From NCBI GenBank assembly GCA_029207755.1, contig JARCOQ010000016.1, positions 12,917,307 to 12,981,306 of the forward strand: a stretch of 64,000 bases of DNA, in the 5' to 3' direction. The notes under the pieces are model-generated. The model saw nothing but the letters and a program-made list of their open reading frames with translations, searched no databases and was not told the origin of the DNA. A program made the translations under genes and the position numbers. This DNA is from Chamaea fasciata. Lineage: Eukaryota; Chordata; Aves; Passeriformes; Sylviidae. This document shows, one piece after another, positions 52,701-64,000 of this stretch (the stretch's first letter is position 1; each line of letters opens with the position of its first letter).

Positions 52701-53613
52701 AAAAGACAGCTATAACATATTTCCAAAGAAGTGTTCTTGACTCAGGAATATGTGAACTCAGGGATTTCAGGCCAAGCTTGTCTGAAATTAATCATCTCTT
52801 CACATCCCAGTCGTGATACTGACACCTGACCATCTGCTGAGCAAAATGAGGAAGAACCCTCACACAGAAAGAATTCACTGTACACGGATTTTGAGAGCAT
52901 CCAAAAACTCAAGTGTGTTTTCAGTGCAATTACATGGCCTCTGAATAACCAGTAAAACCAGTGAATAAACAGGCAGGAAGAAGCCTCCGTAAGGTCTATC
53001 ATACAGGTCCAATTTTGTTCAAAATATACAGGAACAGAAATGTAATGATATATGTTTCATATTTTGTAGGATAGATTTTAGTGAAAAAAATTTTAATGAG
53101 AAAAACTTAAGTTAGAAAACCCTAAGGGAAAAAACCCTTAAGTCTTGACAGCAAAAAAATAAAAATCAAAGAGAAGCTGAGTATGAACCACTAGGGCTGT
53201 TTAAAAGTTTTTCTTTAGCAATATCTGTTTCAGATCTGGATTATGGATGGAGCAATTTTCAAGTGAATGTTTCAGTGGAACATGTAATCCCTGGCTCTCA
53301 ATGTTAAAAAATTACATGCCCCAAACTCAGAGAACTTCAGTTTAAGAGAATCCTAAAGTGCATGAAAATTCCTGCTTCAGTTCTGCTCCTTTTGCCCTAA
53401 AGTAGCAACAAGCAACCAAAACCTCCTCACCAGTAAACTTAAACAAACTCACAACACGTGAACACCTGCACAGGTTTGTCTCTAAACTTTCTATTTCTTG
53501 AAGAAAACAGGACTAATCTGAAACTGACTTCAGGGGGGTTTTTATCATGTTTATGCTCGCAAGGCTGAGGCCTAAGCCAGCTGCTAGGAGCTGGTATTTG
53601 ACACACGGCTTTT
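49731..53613. other. Unique non-coding sequence
   Basis: No supported gene. A T12 run is at 50,979-50,990. The 51.2-52.1 kb part is GC-rich, with many overlapping frames of 60-112 codons on both strands, none protein-like. The 50,362-50,799 plus frame (145 codons) has no recognisable domain. Confidence 0.5.
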
Positions 53614-54007
53614 TGTGCTGGTTGTGGTTGGGAGAGGAGGGATTTGCTCCCCGTGGCTGCTGAGGGGCTGGGTGTGGTTTGGGCTTGTGCTGGAAGCAGG
53701 GCGACAACGCGGGGGTGTTCTGGTCGCTGCTGAGCAGGGCTGACACGCTCTTGTCTTCCCAAGCCACTGGGGTGGAACTCAGCTCCTTGGGCTGGCTGAA
53801 CCTGCCTGCCCAGGGGAACGGGGAGTGAATTCCTAGCTTTGCTTTCCAGCTTTTGCTTTACCTATTGAACTATTTTTGTCCAAATCCATTGATTTTCTCC
53901 TATTTTTTCACTTTTATTCTTCTGATTCTCTCCCCCATCCCACTGGGGATAGAGCAGGTGAGCAGCCACGTGGTGCTTCAGGTGCTGGCTGGGGTCAAAC
54001 CACAACA
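53614..54007 (+). mobile_element. Internally deleted solo LTR of an avian endogenous retrovirus
   Basis: Starts TGTGCTGGTTGTGG and ends GGGGTCAAACCACAACA, a very characteristic pair of ends for a widespread bird LTR family (from memory). The blocks TTGTGCTGGAA, GCTGCTGAGCAG, TTGCTTTACCTATT, CTTCTGATTCTCTCCCCCAT and GTGGTGCTTCAGG appear in the expected order. The copy is only 394 bp. Between the GCTGACACG block and the CTTGTCTTCCCAAG block, the middle of U3 with its TATA region is missing compared with the usual longer element. The polyadenylation signal place reads ATTGAA, a degenerate form. Flanks CTTTT and CTTCT form an imperfect 5-bp target duplication. No internal viral region is present. 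Confidence 0.85.
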
Positions 54008-56010
54008 CTTCTAAAAGTGCTTTGTTAACACATTATTTTAAAAACAAGCAGTTTCTTTAGCCAAAAAGTCTTGTAATACCAGCATATTCTCTCTCTCAAA
54101 GCCTCTCCAAAGCCTGGTAATCTGGGAATAATTTGGTTGTAGTCACTCATGATTAGCAGCACTGCCTACATTCTCAGAGACCTTTCGGGGTGGCTTTTGA
54201 TTATTTTTCCCCTTTAGTTGGTTATCAGGATCCTTATAAGCATAATTAATTCATACTTTGGACTCTCAGGATTATGAAGTATTATAGGATGGCAGCACTA
54301 AGACAGAATGCTCTAATTCACCAGCTGTCATGTATTTAATTAGAGATTTTGATGGATCTTTCCTACTTAGATGAGCCTTCAGACTTTGTGTTCTATTAAA
54401 AAAAAAAAGGCAGAAAGGAAGAAAGGGGGAAAAACCTTCTTTTGTACAAGGAGTGTAGGACTGTGATCAAGCCTTTGTCAGCATGGCAGCCTTGTCTATC
54501 ACCCTGATGTCAGAGCTGGAGTCAAACATCTCGTCAGCTGCCAGCCCTGACACTGCCACAGAAGCAGGACTGAGGCTGCAGCCTCAGAAATGAGCCTCCT
54601 TTTATGCAGAGACAGAAGGAGCACAGGCAGAATTCCTTTCCAAGAGCAGAGAAACTTCAGGTGTTTCAACCATCTCTGTGTTTTGTGTCATCCGGGTGTT
54701 CACAAAGGTTAAGCCAACATTTTTTCCCTCAAAATATGAACTGGCTCCCTTCTGAGATCTGAGGAATAGTTTATATTTTATATATTCTGTATGGAGTAAC
54801 ACTATTCAATGTGACATAAAGTTGGGAATACATTTAAATTGATCTGAAAGTCATATTAGCAGCAGCATAGAAAAAAAAATTGTGAAAGAGAACTTATTTA
54901 AGCTATTGTGAAATGTGCTTTAAACATTTTTTTTCATGGAAATTTCTCTTATATTGGTCATGGATAATGCAGAGAACACACAGTATATTCAATATCAGTG
55001 TCTACGTTAATAAATGAAGAACTCTGACACCGGACTACAGTTAGTATCGAATGAATATTTTCAATTTTAGATTTTTAAAAGGGGCTATATGGTACCTAAA
55101 GTACAAAAAAAAAATTGTTGCAGTAGAAAAAAATCCCGCTATAGCGTTACCTTCAATCTTTTTCATCCTCTCAGCATGCATGTTAATGATCTGCCTTTCC
55201 AAAAATCTTCCATTCTATTTAAGGTTTGGCAAGCCTGACTCTCCCATGAAAATAAAAATAAATTTCTTGATACCTACTTCAGTTCAGTGGCTTAATAACA
55301 AATTACTGATGGAAAGATAATTTTTAGAGAGGGCAGGAAGATGACAGGGATAGTTTTTAGAGAGGAACTGAAATATTGCTCATTGCAGTTTTTCTCTGTT
55401 AAATGGCTCTGCCAGTGTGAGTGGATTTTTGATCTGTAATTTAGGTTAGGCTAGGAATTATTTTGTATTAATTATTAATTAATTAGCATTATCCAACTCT
55501 GCTCCCATTAAAGTCAATGTATGAATCAATATTTAAAAGGAGAGAAAATTCAAACGTGGAATATTTCCTCATTAAAGAACTGTGAGGGGAGAAAGCAAAC
55601 AGGAAAAGGTGCAAGAATGGCTCTCCAGAGCATCTCTGCAGCAAAACCCGGATGCTGGGGAGCTGCCAGCACAAATTGGTGTTATTTTTCTGGTGGCTGC
55701 CTAAACTAAGATGTCTTATGGGGACGGGTGAAAGGAGCTGAAAGGAGATCTTCAGTTTCCAATCCTCGTGGAACAAAGTCCTGAGAAAAGGGACTCACCA
55801 AATCCCCAGGGAATCCCCAGCACACTGCAGGCTGGACAGGAAGGAGGTTTTTTAGTTCTGAGGGTTTGATTTGGGGCACTGTGTCCCCCCAGACTGGGGT
55901 CACCCCACCCTGTCCCCACTCCTGCTGTCCCCTCAGGGGGGGTGGCACAGGGGTGGCACAGGGGATGGTCGTGGCAGCAGCTGCCCAGGGAGCTGTGACA
56001 CAGCCATGCA
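54008..56010. other. Unique non-coding sequence
   Basis: No supported gene. There is an A10 run plus purine run at 54,399-54,433. An AT-only palindromic patch of overlapping TTAAT/ATTAA words lies at 55,467-55,486. The last 300 bp become GC-rich and lead into the minisatellite. Confidence 0.5.
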
Positions 56011-56610
56011 GCCAGCCCATGGCACAGCCAGCCCATGGCACAGCCCACAGCACAGCCAGCCCATGGCACAGTCCATGGCACTGCCCACGGCACAGCCCAT
56101 GGCACAGCCCATGGCACAGCCAGCCCATGGCACAGCCAGCCCATGGCACAGCCCATGGCACAGTCCATGGCACTGCCCACGGCACAGCCCATGGCACAGC
56201 CAGCCCATGGCACAGCCCATGGCACAGCCCATGGCACAGCCATAGCACAGCCAGCCCATGGCACAGCCCATGGCACAGCCCATGGCACAGCCCATGGCAC
56301 AGCCCATGGCACAGCCAGCCCATGGCACAGCCCATAGCACAGCCTATGGCACTGCCCATAGCAATGCCTATGGCACTGCCCACGGCACAGCCCATAGTAC
56401 AGCCCACGGCACAGCCAGCCCATGGCACAGCCCATGGCGCAGCCCACGGCATTGCCCATGGCACAGCCCATAGCACAGCCCATAGCACAGCCAGCCCATG
56501 GCACAGCCCACGGCACAGCCCATGGCACTGCCCACGGCACAGCCCGTGGCACAGCCCATAGCACAGCCAGCCCATGGCACAGCCCATGGCACAGTCCGTG
56601 GCACTGCCAG
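56011..56610. repeat. CCATGG-rich minisatellite, 12- and 16-bp units
   Basis: About 600 bp built from the unit CCCATGGCACAG and a longer form with an extra CCAG. Variants read CCCACGGCACAG, CCCATAGCACAG, TCCATGGCACTG and CCCGTGGCACAG. I count 27 CCATGG palindromes. No stop codons form in most frames on either strand. This gives minus-strand frames of 343 codons (55,706-56,737) and 355 codons (55,752-56,819) and a plus-strand frame of 231 codons (55,866-56,561). The peptides are pure repeats (HGTAHGTA, PMAQPMAQ; GLCHGLCH, AVPWAVPW). Such openness on both strands is a property of the unit, so I do not call a gene. Confidence 0.93.
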
Positions 56611-56837
56611 CACCTCCCTGCTCCTGCCTGCTGCCCACAGAGGGGCTGCGCCACTGCTGGCCCCACTCCAGCCAAGGAGAAACCCCACAAAGCCCAAATT
56701 TCCAACAGTGGTGGCTCACCAGGCTGGGCAAACTCACCAGACAGGGGGGAGAGGAGTTTCCCTAAGGAGGCAGGACACCTGGAGCCCTTCATGAGGGATG
56801 CAGCATCACCAAACCCCAAGGATCCTCAAATTACCTT
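56611..56837. other. Short GC-rich spacer between minisatellite and CR1
   Basis: About 230 bp of unique sequence. The open frames from the minisatellite continue through it by chance. I see no other feature. Confidence 0.5.
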
Positions 56838-57087
56838 TACAGAATTCACAGGATCACCAGGCTGGAAGAGACCTCCAAGATCATCGAGTCCAACCCAGCC
56901 CCAACACCTCAACTAAACCCTGGCACCCAGTGCCACATCCAGGCTTTCTTTAAACACATCCAGGGATGGGGACTCCACCACGTCCCCGGGCAGACCATTC
57001 CAGTACTTTTTCACTCTTTCTGGAAAAATCTTTTTCCTAATATCCAACCTGTATTTCCCCTGGCACAGCTTGAGACGCTGTCCTTTA
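56838..57087 (-). mobile_element. CR1 LINE 3' end fragment, 5'-truncated
   Basis: Highly recognisable avian CR1 3' untranslated region in reverse orientation. The left edge holds the degenerate terminal octamer region (AGAATTCACAGGATCACC). It is followed by GGCTGGAAGAGACCTCCAAG, ATCATCGAGTCCAACCCAGC, CACATCCAGGGATGGGGACT and ATCCAACCTGTATTTCCCC. The element is truncated at its own 5' end near 57,087, the usual outcome of incomplete reverse transcription. The match to what I remember of the family is close, so this copy is younger than the fragment at 12.2 kb. It carries no coding capacity. Confidence 0.93.
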
Positions 57088-60000
57088 TTTCAACTGGCTG
57101 ATGCAGGACAGGGATGGGACTGGGCAAGGAAGAAGACGAAGCAGCAAACTCTTTGCCTGTCTGGTTTCTCTCAAATGTTTCAGTGGAAACATGTCCAGAC
57201 TTTAGCTGAGAGACACAGAAAAATGAAAGTGTTACTGACTGTTACAGATTGGTCCATCTCAAATATTAACACACGGATTCATCTGCTTTGTGGAAACTGA
57301 AATTGCCCTTTTGTTCCCACGGATCCAGCAGATGATTCAATCGATAGCTAAATGGAGCCCAAGTAACCCCAGGTCCTGAATTTCCAGTTTCTCTGAGAGA
57401 ATCAACAGCAGGATTGGGCTACAGAGAGATTAATTACAGACAGAGCTATGTTACCAAACAATATTCCACAGAGCTTCCAGGAGACATCTGATATTCTTGT
57501 ACCATTTAATAGTCTGATTATCACTGCCACTGTATTTCCTGCAATAGAATGTTCTTTCACAGATCACTGTATCACATCATATATTTAAATTGTCTCCTAA
57601 AGTTCTTATTCTCAAGAATATTCACTCACTTTCCTTTCTCTTCATCCCCACCCTTGTTCCTGTCCATAGTGTGCCAACCAGCAATGCCAGGACTGGAGAA
57701 TTCACTCTGTTTCCAAATAAGCAACTATGGAATTTGTTTCCACAATGCAGTTGATAATTTGCATAACAAAGTAGCAGATCTCCCAAAATTTTTTTTATAA
57801 ATCTGACATTAGAAGTGTTTTTTTTCCAGTGTATTTGACAACCTCTTTGAAGGAAACTGAGGCCTTCTCTTAGTTTCATATGTCAGAAGTTACCAATAAA
57901 TTGTCTTTAATGATCCTCTCCATGGGATATGTGAAATGCGTATTTTGATAGAATTATGCCTAATAACTACAAAACAATACAGTAATACCAATTTGCCACC
58001 CTGTCATTATTTAGGCGAGCTTTGGGCACCTCTCAAGTACAGAAGTTCTGCATTTAGAGTCTCTCCACTACACAAACCCCAGTTAAGCATTTCTGTGAAT
58101 TGAGGCCATGACCCTGCAAGAAGCTGAGGAAGAGAACTGCTACTGAAGGATTTTTTCTGATGGATCCCCCCTCTCTTTTTAAATAGATATGCAAGAAGAT
58201 TTATGAACAAGACGTGCTCCTTCCTAAGCCTAGAAAGTTCATTTTATCATTTTCATTTTCTGCTTGAACAAGGATGCTGCAGGGCAATGCCACAGCTGGC
58301 CAAAAAGCAACCATTTAAGTGAAAAAATCAGGTAAAAATTACCTCTTTGCATTTCTTTCTGGTTTTATTGAAGAACCGTTTTCATTGATTAACACTTTTC
58401 TCTGAAGTGTAGTAAACCACCCCTCATGAAGCCAAACTTTGCTATCCCCAAAATAATAACACTCCATGAGAATACTTGTGTGCCTCATTATGTGTTTACA
58501 GAATAACAGATGACTGGAGACTTCAGGGGGAAAAAAATACAAAGGAATATTTCTTTGAAGTAATAGATACAATCCATGTATGATCACAAAAGGATTTTTA
58601 AAATGCACACAATGAATTTTGCAGTTTGGAAAGTCCTGACTCTGTGAATGATAATTAGCTTATGTATAAATCATATTCAGAAATATTTATGATGAAACTT
58701 CCACTCAAAATAAAATAGACAAATGTCTTTAACCTAATGAAATTGCATAGTAAATTATTTCCAAGAACATTCCAATGTCAAGGTAACTCACTTAATTATC
58801 CATTATCATCGAAATGTAGACATAATGTTAATTAAAATGAAGGGGCAAAACCATTTCCATTTTTTATTAAGATCCATTGGGCTCCTGAAGAGCCATTAGC
58901 TGAGCTGGCAGGGTGAGGTGGAGGACGAGCCCTGCCCTGCCAGGGGGAGCACTGAATTCCTCAGCTCGGGAGCTGCAGAGTGCTGGAGACAGGGAATTCA
59001 CTGACTCCTGCCAGCCCCAGCACCCCCAGCTCACCTTGGGGGGCGGTTTTAGGGCTGGATTATCCCGTGCTGGAGGGAATTTTCCCTTCAGGGCTGAGCA
59101 GTGCAGGTGAAGGGGAGTCAAAGGCATTTTCAAGTCTGTGGTTCAAGTCAGGCACTTGGACTAAAGGAGCTGTGGAAATAAAATGGCAAATTGGGGGAAG
59201 TTTTGTTTTCCCTTGAGTCTGGAGACTGAATGGCAGTTGTGGAGGAGATGACTTCCACACTGGTCTAATGAGCTGCTATAAATCAGCAGCTCAGCTGCAC
59301 CCTCACACAGCACCCTCACTGCTTCTGTCCTTCACCAGCAGCTGAAGCAGAAACCTGCTTTGGCTCTGCTGGCGTGCCGCTCAACTTGATTTTTAAAATA
59401 AATATGTATTTATCTGAAGAACTTAGTGAAATTACTTCACAAAACACATATGTTTGGGACGCAAATGCCTGTACAGTCCTGGTTCACCTTTCCTTCCTCT
59501 TCTGTGCCATCCACAATCCTTTAAAAAGCTACAAATAACATCACATTTTTTTAACAGAAATGTTTGCTTAAGTGGTTTGAATTAATAGGGTAATAGTACT
59601 TAGTCTTGTGCAAAAATATGTATTGCAAAGAACAAAATTCACTCATTTTTGTTACCATTATATTCCTGAATCCCTGCATTAGTCCAGAATAAACTTCAGA
59701 TAGCCACTGTTGTTTTTTCAACTTCTGTTTTTCAAGGAATACATCATAGAAGGAAATAAAAAAGGACACTCACCTGGGTAACAGGATCTAGGCTTGGGGA
59801 AAATATTGTCGATGCCCACCCTTCCACAGGGAAGTAGTTTACTCCAATTCAGAAGTTTGATATATTTATGTTTCATTTTGGTTTTCAGTCTAAGAGTTAA
59901 TTGGAAATATGTCAATGAATCCCATAGGTAACTGCTACAGACTATATTCTTTTACAGCAAATACTATGTTCTATCCAAAAGTGGTTTAGACATGTATTAA

Positions 60001-62467
60001 TTCAAAATTTATTCATAAAGAACTCTTCCAGTCTATCACATTTTATTGTCAGACCAGCTAAAACCCTTCTCACCTTCTGCACATTAATACTACTCTTAAC
60101 ATCACTGGGGATTTTCATTAGTAAAGTGTTTCATGAAATTTAAAGCATATATTACTTCCTTCAGACCTTTGAATGGTGAATTATAATTGCTTTAATAATT
60201 CAGACTGACATAAAAATGAATCTAAGGTAATAACCAGCTTGCACATTACCTACCACATATTGCACTCTAAAAGTAATCAGGGATACATTAATTAACCAAA
60301 TCTTTTTTTCTGACAACAACAAAAAAAAAGCCGTGGTTGCCGACAATAGAAAGTTTCACTGGCGTGTACTAATATTTCCAAATGGTTTGAATAATCCTTT
60401 CCCATATACTGAAGAAATTCAGTATATCTCATGATAAGTTACTAAGCAGCTAAACCTCTTAACTTTTAATACAGAATTACTCTTCACTGTTATCTTACAG
60501 AAGTTGTGGGTTTGGGGGTTTCCTTTAACCGATACAATTAGTTCCCTGCTTACCCCAGAACAAGCTTGTGGTTTGTTTGCTTTCCCCCACCCCACCCTGG
60601 CTTTGTAGTTAATGAATTGCCTGGATTCATTTTAGAATTCCACTAAAATAAGGGGAGGATGGAAATACGTTTGTAGCACAGCACTAACTACAGCGTTAAA
60701 AAACCAAGCCGGCACACAAAACAGAGTCTTCCAAGGATTTGGGTTCTACTATGCTGCTAAATATAATTTTAGCTTAAATACTTTCCAAATTTCACTCTGC
60801 AAGCACAGACAGTTTTAGCACATGAACCACCTTGGAACATGCAGGAAACACAGCAGTGAGTATGGAAATCTGAGCCAGAAAAGCAGAAAAGGGAATGAAG
60901 GCCAAGTAGGTGCTTTCCAACTCTCCTCATACCTGCTCAGGAACTTCTTGAAGCTAACAATGTGCCTGGCTTTTGTAGGATGGGGATGTGCTGTCCTCTC
61001 CTCTTCCCAATAATCCCATGAGGAGGTGAAGTCCCATTGATCTCCCAAATAGCAGTGCCTGCTTTCCAATGCACGGGACAAATCCCGCAGCACCTTAAGG
61101 ACTCCCCCACTGCACCCCATAGCTTTCACATCTGGGCAGCTGCAAGGCAGCCTTGTGCAGTCAGGACACTCTGGGCTTTGGGGATCACAGTAAAACAAGT
61201 TTCCCCCCTCCCTGGGTGAGATGTGTGCAGCTTTACATCTCTAATAATCAAGTTCAGCGCATTTGAAGGACTCTCACAACACCGTGGTTAAGTCCTCAAT
61301 TTGTGGAGTCTGTGTTTCCATGGTTACTCCCCACAGCCCACATTGCAAAAGTGCCAGGGTAAAACAATTTTAACAAAGAGCCAACTTGGTGCAGTGCAAG
61401 TCACTGCACTCCAGCACTCTTCCCTCTCCCACACCTCACAAAGCTCTCGGAGCCTCTGCTGCACTCGGGCTCTCAAGGCAGGCAAACACCTGTTTTATTG
61501 AAACAACCAATTATTGGAACAATTTCTTATCTCCCCCCAAGTAACTTCACAACTCCAGTGCACAGCTACCAAGGAAGTACAACAGTTACTATAGTAACAT
61601 TATTCTGGGGATAAATAACACTATTGCTTCGGATTCCTTTCAGCAAATAAAACAAAAACAAAACCCCGAGCACGCTCTGGATTAATGGCATTATTTATTT
61701 AGGAACCTTCATAGATTGTTATTTATATTCCAAGCCACGAGCTGGTTTTGGTGCTGCATTCTGTCTTCTCTAAGTAATGAGGACTACATCGAACAATCAA
61801 CCCCCTCTGACTGCACAGGAGCTATGATCTCATTTGTCAGGAGGTCATTGGAGACTGACACTGCTAAACTGATGGAAAAACCTGTCACACACCTGCAGGG
61901 CATGCACAGGCGGCAAAGGCTCTGAGCCCACCCAGGACTGACACCCAGGGCCCAAAAGCTCCCCCCAGCTCAGGTCCTGGGCTCTGCCTCTTACTCCTGC
62001 AGGTGAGGCTGACAGCAAGGTGCCAAATGCCTCAGTATGCTTCTGGTGTCAACAAAAATGATTTTTTAGCTGGGAAGGAATATCCTGAGGGGAGGTTCTA
62101 CTTTAAATGCAATTGCAGAATTTTATTTATGGCTCAGACACTCACGGACTGTTTAAAATCGACCCAAAATAACAAAACAAACAAACAGAAAAACCCCTAA
62201 CCCTGAGTGCCAGCAGCTCTGCATAGGGCAGTGCTTCCCTGGGCAATCAAACCTCTTGACCCAGATCCCCTGTGTCTGCCCAGATGGTGACAGGATGGTG
62301 ACAGGAGTCTCCAAGGGGGCTGCAGTCCCATTCCCAGCCAGCTCCCCCCCAAAACGGTTCTGCTGAATCCTTGCATGCTCCTGTGAGAGCCCCCCAGGTC
62401 AGGCATGATCTTAAGCCAGGGACAGAGCATCCGGCTATGCCAAATGTGTGCAGAGCTTGTACTGTGT
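57088..62467. other. Unique non-coding sequence
   Basis: No supported gene in 5.4 kb. A GC-rich patch at 58.87-59.26 kb yields overlapping frames on both strands. The minus frame at 60,815-61,198 (127 codons, opening with TTG) has a mixed, protein-like composition but no domain I know. An A9 run lies near 60,321-60,330. A short CCCCTAACCCTGA near 62,195 is a trivial telomere-like word. Confidence 0.5.
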
Positions 62468-62537
62468 CACCAGCCCTGTGCCACCAGCCCCGTGCCACCA
62501 GCTCCGTGCCACCAGCCCTGTGTCACCAGCCCTGCCC
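62468..62537. repeat. Short minisatellite, five 14-bp units
   Basis: Five tandem copies of CACCAGCCCTGTGC with single-base variants (CCCCGTGC, CTCCGTGC, CCCTGTGT) end in CACCAGCCCTGCCC. It lies within a GC-rich, stop-poor patch (62.2-62.9 kb), which explains the overlapping frames of 77-98 codons on both strands. Confidence 0.9.
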
Positions 62538-64000
62538 CTGCAGGGTAGGGTGGGTTCTGCTGCCTGTCCCTTGTGCCCCCAGGTGTGGGGAGCCTGTGCA
62601 GCAGGAGGAAGCTCTGGGCTCTCAGTTTCCCTGCCAGGAGCTCTGAGCTGGGGAGGGAAGTGCAGGAGCAGCCTGGGGGAAGCAGGCTGCATGACATTCC
62701 CACCAGGAGAAGTCTCAGAGGGGTCAGTCACTGCCTGAGCTGGAAAGGGCCCGGGGGTTCAGTGCCATCAGCCCAGCCTCTCCTCCATCCCACCTCCTGC
62801 CTGATGGAGCCGGGAGCTCCCGGACCTCGCCAGGATCTGAAAAGCACAGCACAGGAACAGCCCTGAGCCCGAGCCACGGCACAGCTGGCACTGCAGAACA
62901 GCTGGAGTTTGCTGTTTAACTCAGTGCCGTTCTGAATTTAACTCAGTGTAAACACCAGGGCTCTTGCCAAACTTCCTACATTAATAAAATTTAATAGAAC
63001 TGGCAAGGCTGGAGAAAAAAATTATACCATTACTGCGGTTTTTAACAGAGGTTTAGTTTAGATGGGGATCTCAAAGTTATAAAAACTGGAGGGTATTTCA
63101 GAAATCACTGCAAACTGGGGTAAGGAATTCGCCACGGATGAATCATCAGTTATTATGCAACCAAAACTCTTCTCAGCATACTAATGGTACAAGATGGCCC
63201 CTGGTTCAGCATTTTTGATTTTTGTGTTTTGTTGCATTTTATCTGCTTTTGTCTAGTCTGCTTTTTTCACTCTCAATGCTGTGCAGAGACGGGAGGCTCA
63301 CCCTCAGGAAAGCTCCAGCCTCATAAAAACCACTTTTTTCCACATGAGAGGATATATTGACAGACAGGCATCAGCTTGAGCATGGTCAAACAGCTCCTGC
63401 TCTTTCTAAACAGCATCTATTTCACACAGACACACAAAGGGCAATTAAGAAACTTCAGATAAAACTTTTCAGCAGAGCAGGTAACTGCAGCAAGGTCTGT
63501 TTGCACAGCTTCCTGCAACAAATCCTCTCTGCCCGAAGGTACAAGGAGTAGAGTGAAAAATCACCTCCAGGTAATGAATGAATGTCTCAAAGAGGCACAT
63601 TCCAATCACTGAGTGATCACAAAGTGATCATTGTCCATGTGTGACCCACGGGACTCAAGCAACCAGCACAGGAGTCAGAATTCCCCTGATTATTGAGTCA
63701 AGTCTCCTGACTCATAATAGCAATGCAAAGGACATGAGAAAGCCCAGCAAGGCATCTAAAACGATTTTTCTACATATTGCTGCTCAACATAGGTCAAAAT
63801 TTTGTCCCTGAAAGCACTGTAAGCTGGCCCAAACAATGAAAATCAATTTAAGATGCTCTAGGAAACAAAGCAAGTTGCAAACCTGAACAAGGACAGTTAA
63901 ACTGATGGGAAAGCAGCTCTCCCTGAAACACATCACATCAGGTCACCGGGACCTCCTAAACATTTGGCTTCTTTCTTAAAGACAAAGTTATTAAAATGTT
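62538..64000. other. Unique non-coding sequence to window end
   Basis: GC-rich to about 62.9 kb, then AT-rich. No gene, RNA gene or known repeat is supported. Confidence 0.5.

Noticed and set aside
55706..56819. Minus-strand frames of 343 and 355 codons and plus-strand frames of up to 231 codons
   Set aside because: They come from the 12/16-bp minisatellite, which lacks stops on both strands. The non-repeat ends have no domain.
60815..61198. 127-codon minus-strand frame with protein-like composition
   Set aside because: It opens with TTG, has no recognisable domain and overlaps open frames on the other strand.
62190..62204. Telomere-like CCCCTAACCCTGA word
   Set aside because: Fewer than two full telomere repeats are present, so there is no interstitial telomere array.
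62735..62840. GAGCTGGAAAGGG and following bases as another CR1 3' end
   Set aside because: Only a short word matches. The conserved blocks seen at 56.84 kb are absent.

Overview
This window looks like vertebrate, most probably avian (songbird-type), non-coding DNA. The main evidence is repeat content. There is a recognisable avian CR1 LINE 3' end at about 56.84-57.09 kb. Five long terminal repeat (LTR) copies resemble families I know from bird genomes, at about 18.18-18.62, 19.52-20.16, 23.68-24.14, 30.42-30.75 and 53.61-54.01 kb. There is also an older, decayed CR1-type fragment near 12.2-12.65 kb. There are no bacterial-style operons, rRNA, tRNA, CRISPR arrays or other compact-genome features. 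The calls to bird and songbird rest on remembered repeat families, not on a search.

I found no protein-coding gene or exon I could support. Every long open frame is explained in one of three ways: it lies in a tandem repeat (42.1-43.0 and 55.7-56.9 kb), it is made by low-complexity A/C or T/G tracts (3.8-4.0, 14.3, 39.0-39.2 kb), or it is a short frame without family resemblance in a locally GC-richer, stop-poor patch. The window therefore reads as an intergenic region or the inside of a very long intron.

Layout: 0-12 kb is unique, mostly AT-rich sequence with one A/C-rich tract (3.8-4.0 kb). A decayed CR1 fragment at 12.2-12.65 kb is followed by unique sequence with possible regulatory segments (13.5-13.9 and 17.64-18.17 kb). 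Between 18 and 31 kb lie four LTR copies, two of them members of one family in the same orientation. 31-42 kb is mostly unique, with a perfect 82-bp tandem duplication at 36.5 kb and a T/G-rich tract at 39.0-39.2 kb. A 20-unit 37/34-bp minisatellite fills 42.2-42.93 kb. 43-53.6 kb is unique, with a G18 tract, an A22(CAA)n tract and a homeodomain-site-rich segment at 49.5-49.7 kb. The last part holds an internally deleted LTR, a 600-bp CCATGG-rich minisatellite, the young CR1 copy and unique flank with a short 14-bp repeat near 62.5 kb.

I did not find a new gene system. The most distinctive structures are the two minisatellites, whose unit lengths and stop-free composition produce large multi-frame open frames, and the exact 82-bp duplication, which is either very recent or an assembly artefact.
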